Assembly: GCF_000967965.1 (NCBI RefSeq)
Contig: NZ_LACC01000003.1
Location: forward strand, 1 to 64,000
Source of the DNA: Pseudomonas fluorescens
GTDB lineage: Bacteria > Pseudomonadota > Gammaproteobacteria > Pseudomonadales > Pseudomonadaceae
Length of the DNA: 64,000 nt
Reading direction: 5' to 3'
The notes under the pieces: model-generated
The model's input: the letters and a program-made list of their open reading frames with translations, nothing else
The model's database searches: none
What the model was told of the DNA's origin: nothing
Shown: piece after piece, positions 8,869-17,700 of the stretch
Layout: each line of letters begins with the position of its first letter
Numbering within the stretch: position 1 is the first letter of the stretch
Program-made: the position numbers and the translations under genes

Positions 8869-9618
8869 TTAGATTACCTTCGCTTCGTTTTTCAGTTTCT
8901 CGACCAGTTCAGCCACCGACTTGACCTTGATACCCGCGCTGCGTGCAGCCGGCGCTTCGACTTTCACGGTCTTGTTGGTGGAGGCGGTGGAAACGCCCAA
9001 AGCATCCGGAGTCAGCACTTCGAGAGGCTTCTTCTTGGCTTTCATGATGTTTGGCAGAGACGCGTAGCGCGGCTCGTTCAAACGCAGGTCGGTGGTGACG
9101 ATGGCCGGCAGTTTCAGGGAAACTGTCTGCGCGCCGCCGTCGACTTCACGGGTAACAGCTACGCTGTCGCCGCTGATTTCGACTTTCGAAGCGAACGTGC
9201 CCTGACCGTAACCGCTCAATGCAGCAAGCATCTGGCCAGTCTGGTTGTTGTCGCTGTCGATGGCCTGTTTGCCAAGGATCACCAGCTGAGGCTGTTCCTT
9301 GTCGACAACAGCTTTCAACAGTTTGGCAACAGCCAGGGAAGTCAGATCTTCGGCGGACTCGACGAGGATGGCGCGGTCGGCACCCAGAGCCAGCGCGGTG
9401 CGCAGTTGCTCTTGAGCGGTAGACGGGCCTACGGAGACGACGACGATTTCAGTCGCAACACCCTTTTCTTTCAGGCGTACGGCTTCTTCCACGGCGATTT
9501 CGCAGAACGGGTTCATCGACATCTTGACGTTGGCAAGATCGACGCCGGAATTGTCCGCCTTGACGCGAACCTTGACGTTGTAATCCACAACGCGTTTGAC
9601 AGCTACAAGAACCTTCAT
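8869..9618 (-). CDS. etfB: Electron transfer flavoprotein subunit beta
   Basis: A 249-residue AMP-binding partner of EtfA, full length for the family, starting [19 protein letters not shown]. An AGGA-type ribosome-binding site precedes the ATG. It is the first gene of the etfBA operon and is transcribed divergently from etfD across a 548-bp control region. Confidence 0.97.
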   Translation of the reverse strand: MKVLVAVKRVVDYNVKVRVKADNSGVDLANVKMSMNPFCEIAVEEAVRLKEKGVATEIVVVSVGPSTAQEQLRTALALGADRAILVESAEDLTSLAVAKLLKAVVDKEQPQLVILGKQAIDSDNNQTGQMLAALSGYGQGTFASKVEISGDSVAVTREVDGGAQTVSLKLPAIVTTDLRLNEPRYASLPNIMKAKKKPLEVLTPDALGVSTASTNKTVKVEAPAARSAGIKVKSVAELVEKLKNEAKVI

Positions 9619-9754
9619 GGATTCCTCGTTACTCTCCGGTGAAAAGAAAGTCGCCTAGGCGAACCTGGCGGTTGATGCTCATCGGGCGCAAGGGCACCTC
9701 CAAAAACGCCGGCAAAGCTGTCAAGTGACCATCGCTCATGATCTGGATGACCGT

Positions 9755-9774
9755 TCGTCAGTGGTGACTGACGA
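9755..9774. promoter_or_regulatory. Inverted repeat upstream of etfB
   Basis: TCGTCAGT and its perfect complement separated by GGTG, 137 bp before the etfB start codon. It may be an operator or stem for the leftward promoter. I could not place a convincing -10 for etfB. The remaining parts of the 9619-10166 divergent region outside this site and the etfD promoter show nothing I can name. Confidence 0.35.
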
Positions 9775-9995
9775 GTCATTCAACATCGCGGCGTGTAAAC
9801 TGCGTATCAAACCCGCGCAGCGCATCACTCTCTACTGCTATCGCCCTGTCTTTAGAGGTGCTCTTGAAGCCAACAGTCAGCCTACGGCGAGCGCAAAACC
9901 GCCCGTATCTTGACCGGAACGCCTATTCCGGTCAATACGCCAAAATGGCCGTTCATAAGGCGCGTGACTTTGATTTCTCTGGCTTTGAGCCAATT

Positions 9996-10009
9996 CAAAC
10001 AAACGTTTG
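9996..10009. promoter_or_regulatory. PsrA-type operator
   Basis: CAAACAAACGTTTG fits the pseudomonad PsrA consensus G/CAAAC-N2-4-GTTTG/C with a 4-bp spacer. It ends 2 bp before the -35 of the etfD promoter, where a bound repressor would block RNA polymerase. PsrA is a fatty-acid-responsive TetR regulator reported to control etf genes in pseudomonads; the psrA gene is not in this window. Confidence 0.75.
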
Positions 10010-10011
10010 TA

Positions 10012-10040
10012 TTGGACGCTGAGAGTGGTGTAGATATAAT
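10012..10040 (+). promoter_or_regulatory. Sigma-70 promoter of etfD
   Basis: TTGGAC (10012-10017) and a perfect TATAAT (10035-10040) are separated by 17 bp, about 120 bp upstream of the etfD start codon and directly next to the PsrA-type site. Confidence 0.8.
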
Positions 10041-10166
10041 GCGCCACCAAAAGAGAAAGGTGGTCAATCGATTGTCCTCTTCCGGCGTTGCGCCGGGATT
10101 CATGGATGCGACACCCGACTTCCAAATTAGAAAAAAAACTGTTGAGCCTTGAGTAGGAGATAACCT

Positions 10167-11831
10167 GTGGAACGCGAATACATGGAATTCGACGTGGTCA
10201 TCGTCGGTGCCGGCCCCGCTGGTCTTTCCGCCGCCTGCCGCTTGAAGCAGAAGGCCGCTGAAGCCGGTAAGGAAATCAGCGTCTGCGTGGTCGAAAAAGG
10301 CTCCGAAGTCGGTGCTCACATCCTGTCCGGCGCCGTGTTCGAACCACGGGCCCTGAACGAACTGTTCCCGAACTGGAAAGAACTCGGCGCGCCGCTGAAC
10401 ACCCCCGTCACCCGCGACGACATCTTCGTTCTGAAGAACGCTGAAAGCGCGCAAAAAATTCCAGACTTCTTTGTGCCCAAGACCATGCACAACGAAGGCA
10501 ACTACATCATCTCCCTGGGCAACCTGTGCCGCTGGCTGGCCCAGCAGGCCGAGAACCTGGGCGTGGAAATCTACCCGGGTTTCGCCGCTCAGGAAGCGCT
10601 GATCGACGAAAACGGCGTGGTGCGCGGGATCATCACCGGCGACCTGGGCGTTGACCGCGAAGGCAACCCGAAGGAAGGCCTGTACACTCCTGGCATGGAA
10701 CTGCGTGGCAAGTACACGCTGTTCGCCGAAGGTTGCCGTGGCCACATCGGCAAGCAGCTGATCAAGCGCTTCAACCTGGACACTGACGCTGATGCCCAGC
10801 ACTACGGCATCGGCCTGAAAGAAATCTGGGAAGTCGACCCGGCCAAGCACCAGCCAGGCCTGGTGGTGCACACCGCCGGTTGGCCGATGGACATCATGGG
10901 CACCGAGAACACCGGTGGCTCGTTCCTCTATCACCTGGAAAACAACCAGGTGGTTGTCGGCCTGATCGTCGACCTGTCCTACAGCAACACCTACCTGTCG
11001 CCGTTCGACGAGTTCCAGCGCCTCAAGCATCACCCGGTGCTTGCTCAGTACCTGGAAGGCGGCAAGCGCATCAGCTACGGCGCACGTGCCATCTGCAAGG
11101 GCGGCCTGAACTCGCTGCCGAAAATGGTGTTCAAGGGCGGCGCGCTGATCGGTTGCGACCTCGGCACCCTGAACTTCGCCAAGATCAAAGGCAGCCACAC
11201 CGCGATGAAGTCCGGCATGCTCGCCGCTGAATCCGTGGCTGACGCGCTGTTCGCCGAGAAGGACAGCAGCGAAGAGCTGACCACTTATGTGGACGCGTTC
11301 AAGAAGAGCTGGCTCTACGAAGAACTGTTCGCCAGCCGCAACTTCGGCCCGGCGATCCACAAGTTCGGCGCCATCGTCGGTGGCGGTTTCAACTGGCTCG
11401 ACCAGAACATCTTCGGCGGCAAACTGCCGTTCACCCTGCACGACACCAAGCCGGATTACGCTTGCCTGAAACTGGCGGCCGACTGCAAGAAAATCGACTA
11501 CCCGAAACCGGACGGCAAGATCAGCTTCGACAAATTGAGCTCGGTGTTCATCTCCGGTACCAACCACGAAGAAGAGCAACCGTGCCACCTGAAGCTGGCC
11601 GATCCGAGCATCCCGATCAGCAAGAACCTGCCGCTGTACGATGAGCCGGCACAGCGTTACTGCCCGGCTGGCGTGTATGAAGTGATCACCAAGGAAGACG
11701 GCGAGAAGCGCTTCCAGATCAACGCCCAGAACTGCGTGCACTGCAAGACCTGCGACATCAAGGACCCTGCACAGAACATCACCTGGGTGGCGCCGGAAGG
11801 TGCCGGCGGCCCGACTTACCCGAACATGTAA
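10167..11831 (+). CDS. etfD: Electron transfer flavoprotein-ubiquinone oxidoreductase
   Basis: A 554-residue membrane-associated flavo-iron-sulfur enzyme that passes electrons from reduced ETF to ubiquinone. It has an N-terminal FAD motif VIVGAGPAGLSAACRLK. The C-terminal 4Fe-4S motif shows cysteines in RYCPAGVYEV and NCVHCKTCDIKDP. The start is GTG at 10167, with AGGAGA 6 nt upstream; the ATG 15 nt further in has no such site. It has its own terminator and is divergent from etfBA, completing the electron path for fatty-acid beta-oxidation. Confidence 0.96.
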   Translation: MEREYMEFDVVIVGAGPAGLSAACRLKQKAAEAGKEISVCVVEKGSEVGAHILSGAVFEPRALNELFPNWKELGAPLNTPVTRDDIFVLKNAESAQKIPDFFVPKTMHNEGNYIISLGNLCRWLAQQAENLGVEIYPGFAAQEALIDENGVVRGIITGDLGVDREGNPKEGLYTPGMELRGKYTLFAEGCRGHIGKQLIKRFNLDTDADAQHYGIGLKEIWEVDPAKHQPGLVVHTAGWPMDIMGTENTGGSFLYHLENNQVVVGLIVDLSYSNTYLSPFDEFQRLKHHPVLAQYLEGGKRISYGARAICKGGLNSLPKMVFKGGALIGCDLGTLNFAKIKGSHTAMKSGMLAAESVADALFAEKDSSEELTTYVDAFKKSWLYEELFASRNFGPAIHKFGAIVGGGFNWLDQNIFGGKLPFTLHDTKPDYACLKLAADCKKIDYPKPDGKISFDKLSSVFISGTNHEEEQPCHLKLADPSIPISKNLPLYDEPAQRYCPAGVYEVITKEDGEKRFQINAQNCVHCKTCDIKDPAQNITWVAPEGAGGPTYPNM

Positions 11832-11848
11832 GCCGAACCGCGAACATC

Positions 11849-11875
11849 AAGGCTCCCGAAACGGGGGCCTTTTTG
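11849..11875 (+). terminator. Terminator of etfD
   Basis: Stem AAGGCTCCCG/CGGGGGCCTT region (11849-11871, with one G-U pair) followed by TTTTTGTT, 18 bp after the etfD stop. Confidence 0.85.
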
Positions 11876-11904
11876 TTGCGTGCAATTCAGGACAAAACAC
11901 TGCC

Positions 11905-12000
11905 CCCTGTAGGAGCGAGCCTGCTCGCGATAGCGGCCTGTCAGTCAGCTACGATGTCGGCTGATAAATCGCTATCGCGAGCAGGCTCACTCCTACAGGG
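11905..12000. repeat. REP doublet (REPIN)
   Basis: Two inverted REP copies of about 30 bp with the GAGCCTGCTCGCGATAGCG core lie at the ends of a 96-bp element, with a variable middle. It sits between the convergent ends of etfD and the AraC regulator gene. Similar elements occur at 16386, 21904, 29956, 49407 and 61747. Confidence 0.9.
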
Positions 12001-12012
12001 TTTATCGGTATA

Positions 12013-12903
12013 TCAGGCTGCGCGCTCGTCTCCGGGATTACGCTCAAAGTACCGCTTGTACTCGCGACTGAACTGCGACGTGCTCTGATACCCGACCCGA
12101 TGCGCCACCTGCGCCACGCCCAATCCCTCGCCCAGCAACAACTGCTGCGCCCTGAGCAGACGCAATCGCTTCAAATACTGCACCGGCGACAACAAGGTGC
12201 TGCGCTTGAAATGCTCGTGAAAGGTCGACGCACTCATGTTCGCGCAACTGGCCAGGGTCTCGACGTTCAGCGGTTCGGCAAAATGCGCATGCAGATGGCT
12301 GAGGGACGCCGCGATCCGGGCGAACTGCCCCTGCTGCTCCACCAGCGCTCGCAACACATCGGCTTGCGGACCGCGCAAGGCGACGAACAGCAACTCGCGC
12401 AGGCGCGCTTGCCCCATGATCTGGCATTCCAGCGGATCGTGCAGGCAACGCAGCAGCCGCTCGACACAACCACGCATGGCGTCATCGAGCACTGCCGAGG
12501 TCATGGACTCAGGTGTTTGCGCCGGAATATGCCGCCCCGGTGCCAGGCCCATCGCCAACACCAGTTCACCCAGCATCACCCGATCAATCGCGACGGAAAC
12601 ACCCAGCATTGGCCCGTCCGGCGCGGCAAAGGTTTCACACTCGAAAGGCACCGGCAGCGCCTGAATCAGATAGTGCCCTGCGCCATATTCCAGGGTGCGC
12701 GGCCCCAGGTACGCCAGTTTGCTGCCCTGGGCGATGATCACCAGGCTCGGTTCATAGATCTGCGGCCCACGGGCCACATCGCAACTGGCCCGCAGAACCT
12801 GCACGCCCGACAACGAGGTGGGGACGAAGCCGTCGCGAGTGGACAGCGGCTCGATCAGCGAAACCAGGGTGGCATTGGCATCAAGGTGACGGGTTAACAG
12901 CAT
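12013..12903 (-). CDS. AraC family transcriptional regulator
   Basis: A 296-residue regulator with an N-terminal cupin-like AraC_N sensory domain (about 20-180) and a C-terminal double helix-turn-helix (about 195-290, including LASCANMSASTFHEHFK and VAHRVGYQSTSQFSREYK). It is divergent from the zinc alcohol dehydrogenase gene at 13107, a pairing common in Pseudomonas, so it probably controls that gene. Direct repeats at 13004-13041 could be its binding site. The inducer is unknown. Confidence 0.9.
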   Translation of the reverse strand: MLLTRHLDANATLVSLIEPLSTRDGFVPTSLSGVQVLRASCDVARGPQIYEPSLVIIAQGSKLAYLGPRTLEYGAGHYLIQALPVPFECETFAAPDGPMLGVSVAIDRVMLGELVLAMGLAPGRHIPAQTPESMTSAVLDDAMRGCVERLLRCLHDPLECQIMGQARLRELLFVALRGPQADVLRALVEQQGQFARIAASLSHLHAHFAEPLNVETLASCANMSASTFHEHFKRSTLLSPVQYLKRLRLLRAQQLLLGEGLGVAQVAHRVGYQSTSQFSREYKRYFERNPGDERAA

Positions 12904-13003
12904 CGGGGGCTCTTCACAAAAAAAGTCACAAAAAAGTCACGGAAAAAGGGACGAAAGCATCATCGCAGATCCGCTGCCCAATACGACGGCTCGCACCCGC
13001 ATG

Positions 13004-13041
13004 CCGGAGGAATAGGCATGACACCCGGAGGAATCGCCATG
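13004..13041. promoter_or_regulatory. Direct repeats, candidate AraC-type operator
   Basis: CCGGAGGAAT followed by a CATG occurs at 13004-13020 and again at 13025-13041, 21 bp apart start to start, i.e. two helical turns, as expected for AraC-family half-sites. The repeat also reads as two ribosome-binding-site-plus-ATG units in one frame (ATG at 13018 and 13039), so a short leader peptide overlapping the dehydrogenase start is the alternative. Confidence 0.45.
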
Positions 13042-13106
13042 GCCGGTACAGGGTTCGGCGCCCAGAATGCGCCACCTCACCCGTCAGCGCTTTTGCGAGG
13101 TTCACC

Positions 13107-14159
13107 ATGTACACCGCCATCGGATACGCCGCCCAGTCGGCCACCACTCCCCTTGCCCCCGTGAAATTCGAACGTCGCAGCCCAAGGCCTGACGACGTTG
13201 CCATCGAGATTCTCTACTGCGGCGTCTGCCATTCCGACATCCATCAGGCCCGCAACGAGTGGGGCATTGCCGTTTACCCGCTGATGCCTGGCCACGAAAT
13301 CGTAGGCAAGGTGACCGCCGTCGGTGCGAAAGTCACCCAACACAAAGTCGGTGATCTGGTCGGTGTCGGCTGCATGGTCGACTCATGCCGCAGCTGCGAA
13401 GCCTGCCAGGCCAACCTGGAGCAATACTGCCTCGAAGGCCCGACCCTGACCTACGCCACCCCGGACCGGGTCGACGGTAGCAACACCATGGGCGGTTACT
13501 CCGACAGCATCGTGGTCAGCGAGCATTTCGTGGTGCGCATCCCTGAGAAACTGGCCCTGGCCAGCGCCGCGCCGATCCTGTGCGCCGGCATCACCACCTA
13601 CTCGCCGCTCAAGCACTATGGCGTGAAGGCTGGTGACAAGGTCGGGATTCTCGGCATGGGTGGCCTGGGCCACATGGGCATCAAGTTCGCCAAGGCCATG
13701 GGCGCCGAAGTGACGCTGTTCACCCGTTCGGCAAGCAAGGCCGAAGAGGCGCGCCGCCAGGGTGCGGACCACGTGATCGTGTCCACCGATGACGCGCAGA
13801 TGCAGGCCGCCGCCGGTCACTTCGATTTCCTGCTCGACACCATTCCGGTGCAGCACGACCTCAACCCATACCTCGATACGCTACGTTTCGACGGCGTGCA
13901 TATCCTGGTGGGGTTGATCGAACCGGTGGAGCCGCCGGTGCATGCCGCCAAACTGGTGTTGGGGCGTCGTGTGCTCGCCGGCTCGCTGATCGGCGGCATC
14001 GCCGAAACCCAGGAAGTGCTGGATTTCTGCGCCGAGCACAACATCACCTGCGACATCGAAATGCTCGACATCCGCCAGATCAACGAGGCTTACGCCCGCA
14101 TGATTGCCGGTGACGTGAAGTACCGCTTCGTCATCGACATGGCGACCCTCAAGGTTTAA
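13107..14159 (+). CDS. NAD(P)-dependent zinc alcohol dehydrogenase (CAD/YahK type)
   Basis: A 350-residue medium-chain dehydrogenase. Catalytic zinc ligands Cys41, His63 and Glu64 (PGHEIVG) are present. The structural zinc cysteines 94, 97, 100 and 108 are intact, as is the Rossmann motif GILGMGGLGHMG. Family members reduce a broad range of aldehydes. A GCGAGG ribosome-binding site lies before the ATG. Divergent from the AraC regulator; its stop codon overlaps that of the convergent IclR gene inside a 22-bp palindrome. Confidence 0.93.
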   Translation: MYTAIGYAAQSATTPLAPVKFERRSPRPDDVAIEILYCGVCHSDIHQARNEWGIAVYPLMPGHEIVGKVTAVGAKVTQHKVGDLVGVGCMVDSCRSCEACQANLEQYCLEGPTLTYATPDRVDGSNTMGGYSDSIVVSEHFVVRIPEKLALASAAPILCAGITTYSPLKHYGVKAGDKVGILGMGGLGHMGIKFAKAMGAEVTLFTRSASKAEEARRQGADHVIVSTDDAQMQAAAGHFDFLLDTIPVQHDLNPYLDTLRFDGVHILVGLIEPVEPPVHAAKLVLGRRVLAGSLIGGIAETQEVLDFCAEHNITCDIEMLDIRQINEAYARMIAGDVKYRFVIDMATLKV

Positions 14160-14168
14160 ACCTTGAGG
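14147..14168. repeat. 22-bp perfect palindrome over overlapping stop codons
   Basis: A perfect palindrome with a TTTAAA centre spans the convergent ends of the alcohol dehydrogenase and IclR genes. Each gene uses it to encode Leu-Lys-Val-stop, and the two TAA codons overlap. With no loop it would form a cruciform or a weak hairpin on either strand. Confidence 0.9.
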
Positions 14169-14959
14169 CCAAGCTCCGCCGACAGCCGGGCCGTGACCCC
14201 TTTGATCAGGGGAATCAGCTCGGCCATTTTTTCCAGCGGCATGTAAGGCACGGTACTGGCAATGCTGATACCGGCGACGATGCGTTTGCTGGCATCACGA
14301 ATCGGCGCGGCTACACAGCGGATCGATGGTTCATTGTCTTCCAGGTCGAAGGCATAACCGCCAGCTACGTACTCGACCATGCGCTGCTCGAACTGCTCCC
14401 AGGACTGCTCCAGGTGCTGAGGCCAGAACTGGTTTTTCCCACCCACCGGCAGGCTGACGTCGTACAGGCGCTGCCACTCTTGCGGCGAATCATCGAGCAT
14501 CAGCGCCTTGCCGATCCCGGTACGCGCCAACGGCATGCGATGGCCGACCCGCGAACGCATTTCCGGGCCATTGCGCCCCGGATTCTTGTGCAGGTACAGC
14601 ACTTCGTCGCCTTCACGAATCGCCAGGTGAATGGTGTCGCCGGTCAAGGCCGACAACTCATCCAGATACGGCCCGGCCAGGGTCACCAATGGCAACTCTT
14701 CACGGGCCTGAAAGCCCAACTCGATCAGTTTCGGCCCCAGCAGATAACCGACTTGCGGCACCACCCGCAGATAACGCTCGTCTACCAGGCAACTGGCCAG
14801 CCGATGGGTGGTGCTGCGCGTGGTACCGATCAGCCGGGCGATTTCCTTGAGATCCCGGGCGCCGCTGGCCACGGCGTGAACCACACCCAACCCGCGAAGC
14901 AGGGTCTGGGTGCCGGTCGGCGCGGCGTCCTTGGCGATTTTTGGGGCGTCTTCCTGCAT
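14156..14959 (-). CDS. IclR family transcriptional regulator, likely dgo regulator
   Basis: A 267-residue protein with an N-terminal winged helix (about 20-80; GTTRSTTHRLASCL recognition region) and a C-terminal IclR effector domain (about 90-265). It starts 60 bp after the MFS transporter gene on the same strand, so it is probably the last gene of the dgoKAD-transporter unit and likely controls galactonate catabolism. Which operator it binds is unknown; the shared upstream motif of the dgoK and SDR promoters is a candidate. Confidence 0.88.
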   Translation of the reverse strand: MQEDAPKIAKDAAPTGTQTLLRGLGVVHAVASGARDLKEIARLIGTTRSTTHRLASCLVDERYLRVVPQVGYLLGPKLIELGFQAREELPLVTLAGPYLDELSALTGDTIHLAIREGDEVLYLHKNPGRNGPEMRSRVGHRMPLARTGIGKALMLDDSPQEWQRLYDVSLPVGGKNQFWPQHLEQSWEQFEQRMVEYVAGGYAFDLEDNEPSIRCVAAPIRDASKRIVAGISIASTVPYMPLEKMAELIPLIKGVTARLSAELGLKV

Positions 14960-15019
14960 ATCCAGCCTTTACCGTTGAGCGAGTGAACGGGCGGCATTAT
15001 GGTCGCCCGCGTGCCACGA

Positions 15020-16330
15020 CTACAACTTGATACGCTCGACCTTGCCCACCAGCAAGATGTAGGACAGTGCGCCAATCAACGCCAGCACCGAGATGTAGGT
15101 AATTGCCGGGGCAAAAGAATCACCCGTCGCGAGGAAGCCGATCACGATAGGCGTGGCAATCGCCGACAGGTTGCCGATGAAGTTGAACACCCCGCCGGTC
15201 AGCCCGAGCAAGCGCGCAGGAGCCAAGGTCGATACCAGCGACCAGGTGATCGAAGCCAGGCCATTGCCGAAGAATGCCAGCGCGAGGAAGGCAATCACCA
15301 ATGGCGTCGACTCGACGAAGTTGGCGCCGATGATCGAAGTGGAAATCAGCAGGCCGCTGATGATCGGCAACTTGCGTGCGAAACCAACCGTGTAACCGCG
15401 ACGGATCAAAAAGTCCGAGAAGAAACCGGAACACAGCACACCGATAAACGCGGCGAGAAACGGCAGCGATGCCAACAGGCCGGACTTGATGAAGTCCATG
15501 CCGCGGTACTTCACCAAGTAGGTCGGGAACCATGTGAGGAAGAACCACAGCGTCGAATTGAGACAGAACTGCCCGAGATAAATGCCCCAGAGCTTGCGCT
15601 TGGTCAGGACGATACCCAGGTCGGTCCAGCTGAATTTGGCTTTGACCTTGGCCTGTTCGGCCTGGATATCCACCAGCCCGCCGCCCTCGCGGATCAAGTC
15701 GATTTCCGCGTCATTGGCACCTTTGAAATCCCGAGGCTCGCGATACACCGCGTACCAGATCACCGCCCACAGAATGCCCACCGCGCCCGTGGCGACAAAC
15801 ACCATGTGCCAGCCGAACTCGTGCTGCAGCCAGGCCAGCACCGGCGTCAGGAAAGCCAGGCCGACGAATTGCCCGGAGGTGTAGAAACCGATGGCCGTGG
15901 CGCGCTCGCGCTCCGGGAACCAGGTGGTGACCACGCGGCTGTTGATCGGATAGGCCGGCGCTTCCAGGGCACCGACGGCCATGCGCAACACGAACAGCGC
16001 GATGAAGCTGCCGGCGAAGCCGAGCATCACCGTGGCCACCGACCACAGCAGCAAGGCGACGCTGTACAGAATCCGTGGCGGCACACGGTCCACCAGCCAG
16101 CCGCCGGGGATCTGCATGGCAGCGTAGGTCCAGCCGAACGCGGAGAAAATAAGGCCGACGTGGATCGGGTCGATGCCCAGGTCACTGGTCAATGCCGGGG
16201 CGGCAATCGACAGGTTGCTGCGGTCCAGGTAGTTGATCACCACGGTGATGAACAACAGCACCATGATGAAAAAACGCTTGCGGCTGGGCGTCACCAACGA
16301 CGCCTGCCCGGTGAGGGTTTGCGGTTGCAT
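15020..16330 (-). CDS. MFS transporter, D-galactonate/glucarate family (DgoT-like)
   Basis: A 436-residue anion:cation symporter family protein with about 12 membrane helices, beginning MQPQTLTGQASLVTPSRKRFF. NYLDRSNLSIAAP in helix 1 is typical of the family. Placed after dgoK-dgoA-dgoD, it probably imports galactonate. The ATG at 16330 is preferred over an upstream frame that reads through repeat sequence. An 8-base C tract (G on the plus strand) lies directly before the ATG, between it and the GAGG site. Confidence 0.85.
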   Translation of the reverse strand: MQPQTLTGQASLVTPSRKRFFIMVLLFITVVINYLDRSNLSIAAPALTSDLGIDPIHVGLIFSAFGWTYAAMQIPGGWLVDRVPPRILYSVALLLWSVATVMLGFAGSFIALFVLRMAVGALEAPAYPINSRVVTTWFPERERATAIGFYTSGQFVGLAFLTPVLAWLQHEFGWHMVFVATGAVGILWAVIWYAVYREPRDFKGANDAEIDLIREGGGLVDIQAEQAKVKAKFSWTDLGIVLTKRKLWGIYLGQFCLNSTLWFFLTWFPTYLVKYRGMDFIKSGLLASLPFLAAFIGVLCSGFFSDFLIRRGYTVGFARKLPIISGLLISTSIIGANFVESTPLVIAFLALAFFGNGLASITWSLVSTLAPARLLGLTGGVFNFIGNLSAIATPIVIGFLATGDSFAPAITYISVLALIGALSYILLVGKVERIKL

Positions 16331-16385
16331 GGGGGGGGTGCCTCTTCTTATGGTTATTGAGGTCGTTCTAAAGACTGACGCAGCC

Positions 16386-16480
16386 CCCTTGTGGGAGTGA
16401 GCCTGCTCGCGATAGCGGTGTGTCATTCAGCATTGATGTCGACTGACACACCATCGCGAGCAGGCTCGCTCCTACAGGGG
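16386..16480. repeat. REPIN inside the dgo operon
   Basis: Inverted pair of REP sequences (GCCTGCTCGCGATAGCG core on one side, CATCGCGAGCAGGCTCGCTC on the other) between dgoD and the transporter gene. A stem here could stabilise the upstream dgo mRNA or lower transporter expression. Confidence 0.9.
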
Positions 16481-16503
16481 ATTTGTGGTGGATCAGAGAT
16501 CAC

Positions 16504-17652
16504 TCACCACTCGGCAAAACTGCCATCGGCATGGCGCCAGATCGGGTTGCGCCAGCGGTGGCCGATGGCGGCGCGTTCGATCACGTATTCCTCGTTGATC
16601 TCGATGCCCAGGCCCGGGCCGTTCGGGATCTTCACGAAGCCTTTGTCGTAGTCGAACACCCGTGGGTCTTTGACGTAGTCGAGCAGGTCGTTGCTCTCGT
16701 TGTAATGGATGCCCAGGCTCTGCTCCTGGATGAACGCGTTGTAGCAGGCCGCGTCCAGTTGCAGGCACGCCGCCAGGGCAATCGGGCCCAGCGGGCAATG
16801 CAGCGCCAGCGCGACGTCGTAGGCTTCGGCCATGTTGGCGATCTTGCGGGTTTCGGTGATGCCGCCAGCGTGGGACGCATCCGGCTGGATGATGTCGACG
16901 TAACCTTCGCTGAGCACGCGCTTGAAATCCCAGCGCGAGAACAGCCGTTCGCCCAAGGCGATCGGCGTACTGGTCAGCGGCGCCAACTCTTTCAGCGCTT
17001 CGTAGTTTTCGCTCAGCACCGGCTCTTCGATGAACATCAGCTTGTACGGATCAAGCTCCTTCATCAGCACCTTGGCCATGGGCTTGTGCACCCGGCCATG
17101 GAAGTCCACGCCTATGCCAACGTTCGGGCCGACGGCATCGCGCACGGCGGCGACGTTGGCCAGAGCCTGGTCGACCTTGTCGAAGGTATCGAGGAATTGC
17201 AGTTCTTCGGTGCCGTTCATTTTCACTGCGGTGAAACCACGCTCGACCGCGTCTTTCGCCGCGCGCGCGGTGTCCGCCGGACGGTCGCCGCCGATCCACG
17301 AATACACACGAATCTTGTCCCGCACCTGGCCACCCAGCAGGTCGCTGACCGACACCCCCAGCGCCTTGCCCTTGATGTCCCACAGGGCCTGGTCGATACC
17401 GGCCAGGGCGCTCATGTGGATCGCGCCGCCACGGTAGAAGCCGCCGCGGTAGAGTACGGTCCAGATGTCTTCGATGTTGCGCGGGTCTTTGCCGATCAGG
17501 TAGTCGGACAATTCTTCAACGGCAGCCGCAACCGTGTGGGCGCGGCCTTCGACCACGGGCTCGCCCCAACCGGTGACGCCCTCGTCGGTTTCGACCTTGA
17601 GGAAGCACCAGCGCGGCGGAACGATGAAGGTGGTCAGTTTGATGATTTTCAT
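16504..17652 (-). CDS. dgoD: D-galactonate dehydratase
   Basis: A 382-residue enolase-superfamily enzyme converting D-galactonate to 2-keto-3-deoxygalactonate. Motifs include [13 protein letters not shown], the AVKMNGTEE strand, GVDFHGR and FIEEP metal-ligand segments and [14 protein letters not shown]. The sequence matches DgoD over its full length. It starts 48 bp after dgoA in the order dgoK-dgoA-dgoD, and the transporter follows after the REPIN. Confidence 0.95.
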   Translation of the reverse strand: MKIIKLTTFIVPPRWCFLKVETDEGVTGWGEPVVEGRAHTVAAAVEELSDYLIGKDPRNIEDIWTVLYRGGFYRGGAIHMSALAGIDQALWDIKGKALGVSVSDLLGGQVRDKIRVYSWIGGDRPADTARAAKDAVERGFTAVKMNGTEELQFLDTFDKVDQALANVAAVRDAVGPNVGIGVDFHGRVHKPMAKVLMKELDPYKLMFIEEPVLSENYEALKELAPLTSTPIALGERLFSRWDFKRVLSEGYVDIIQPDASHAGGITETRKIANMAEAYDVALALHCPLGPIALAACLQLDAACYNAFIQEQSLGIHYNESNDLLDYVKDPRVFDYDKGFVKIPNGPGLGIEINEEYVIERAAIGHRWRNPIWRHADGSFAEW

Positions 17653-17700
17653 CTTTTGGCTCTCTTATTAGATGCAGCGCGCTCGGCGCTCAAAGAAGTC

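Noticed and set aside
9882..11741. Long open frame antisense to etfD
   Set aside because: A codon-bias shadow of etfD, which has full-length family motifs, a promoter and a terminator.
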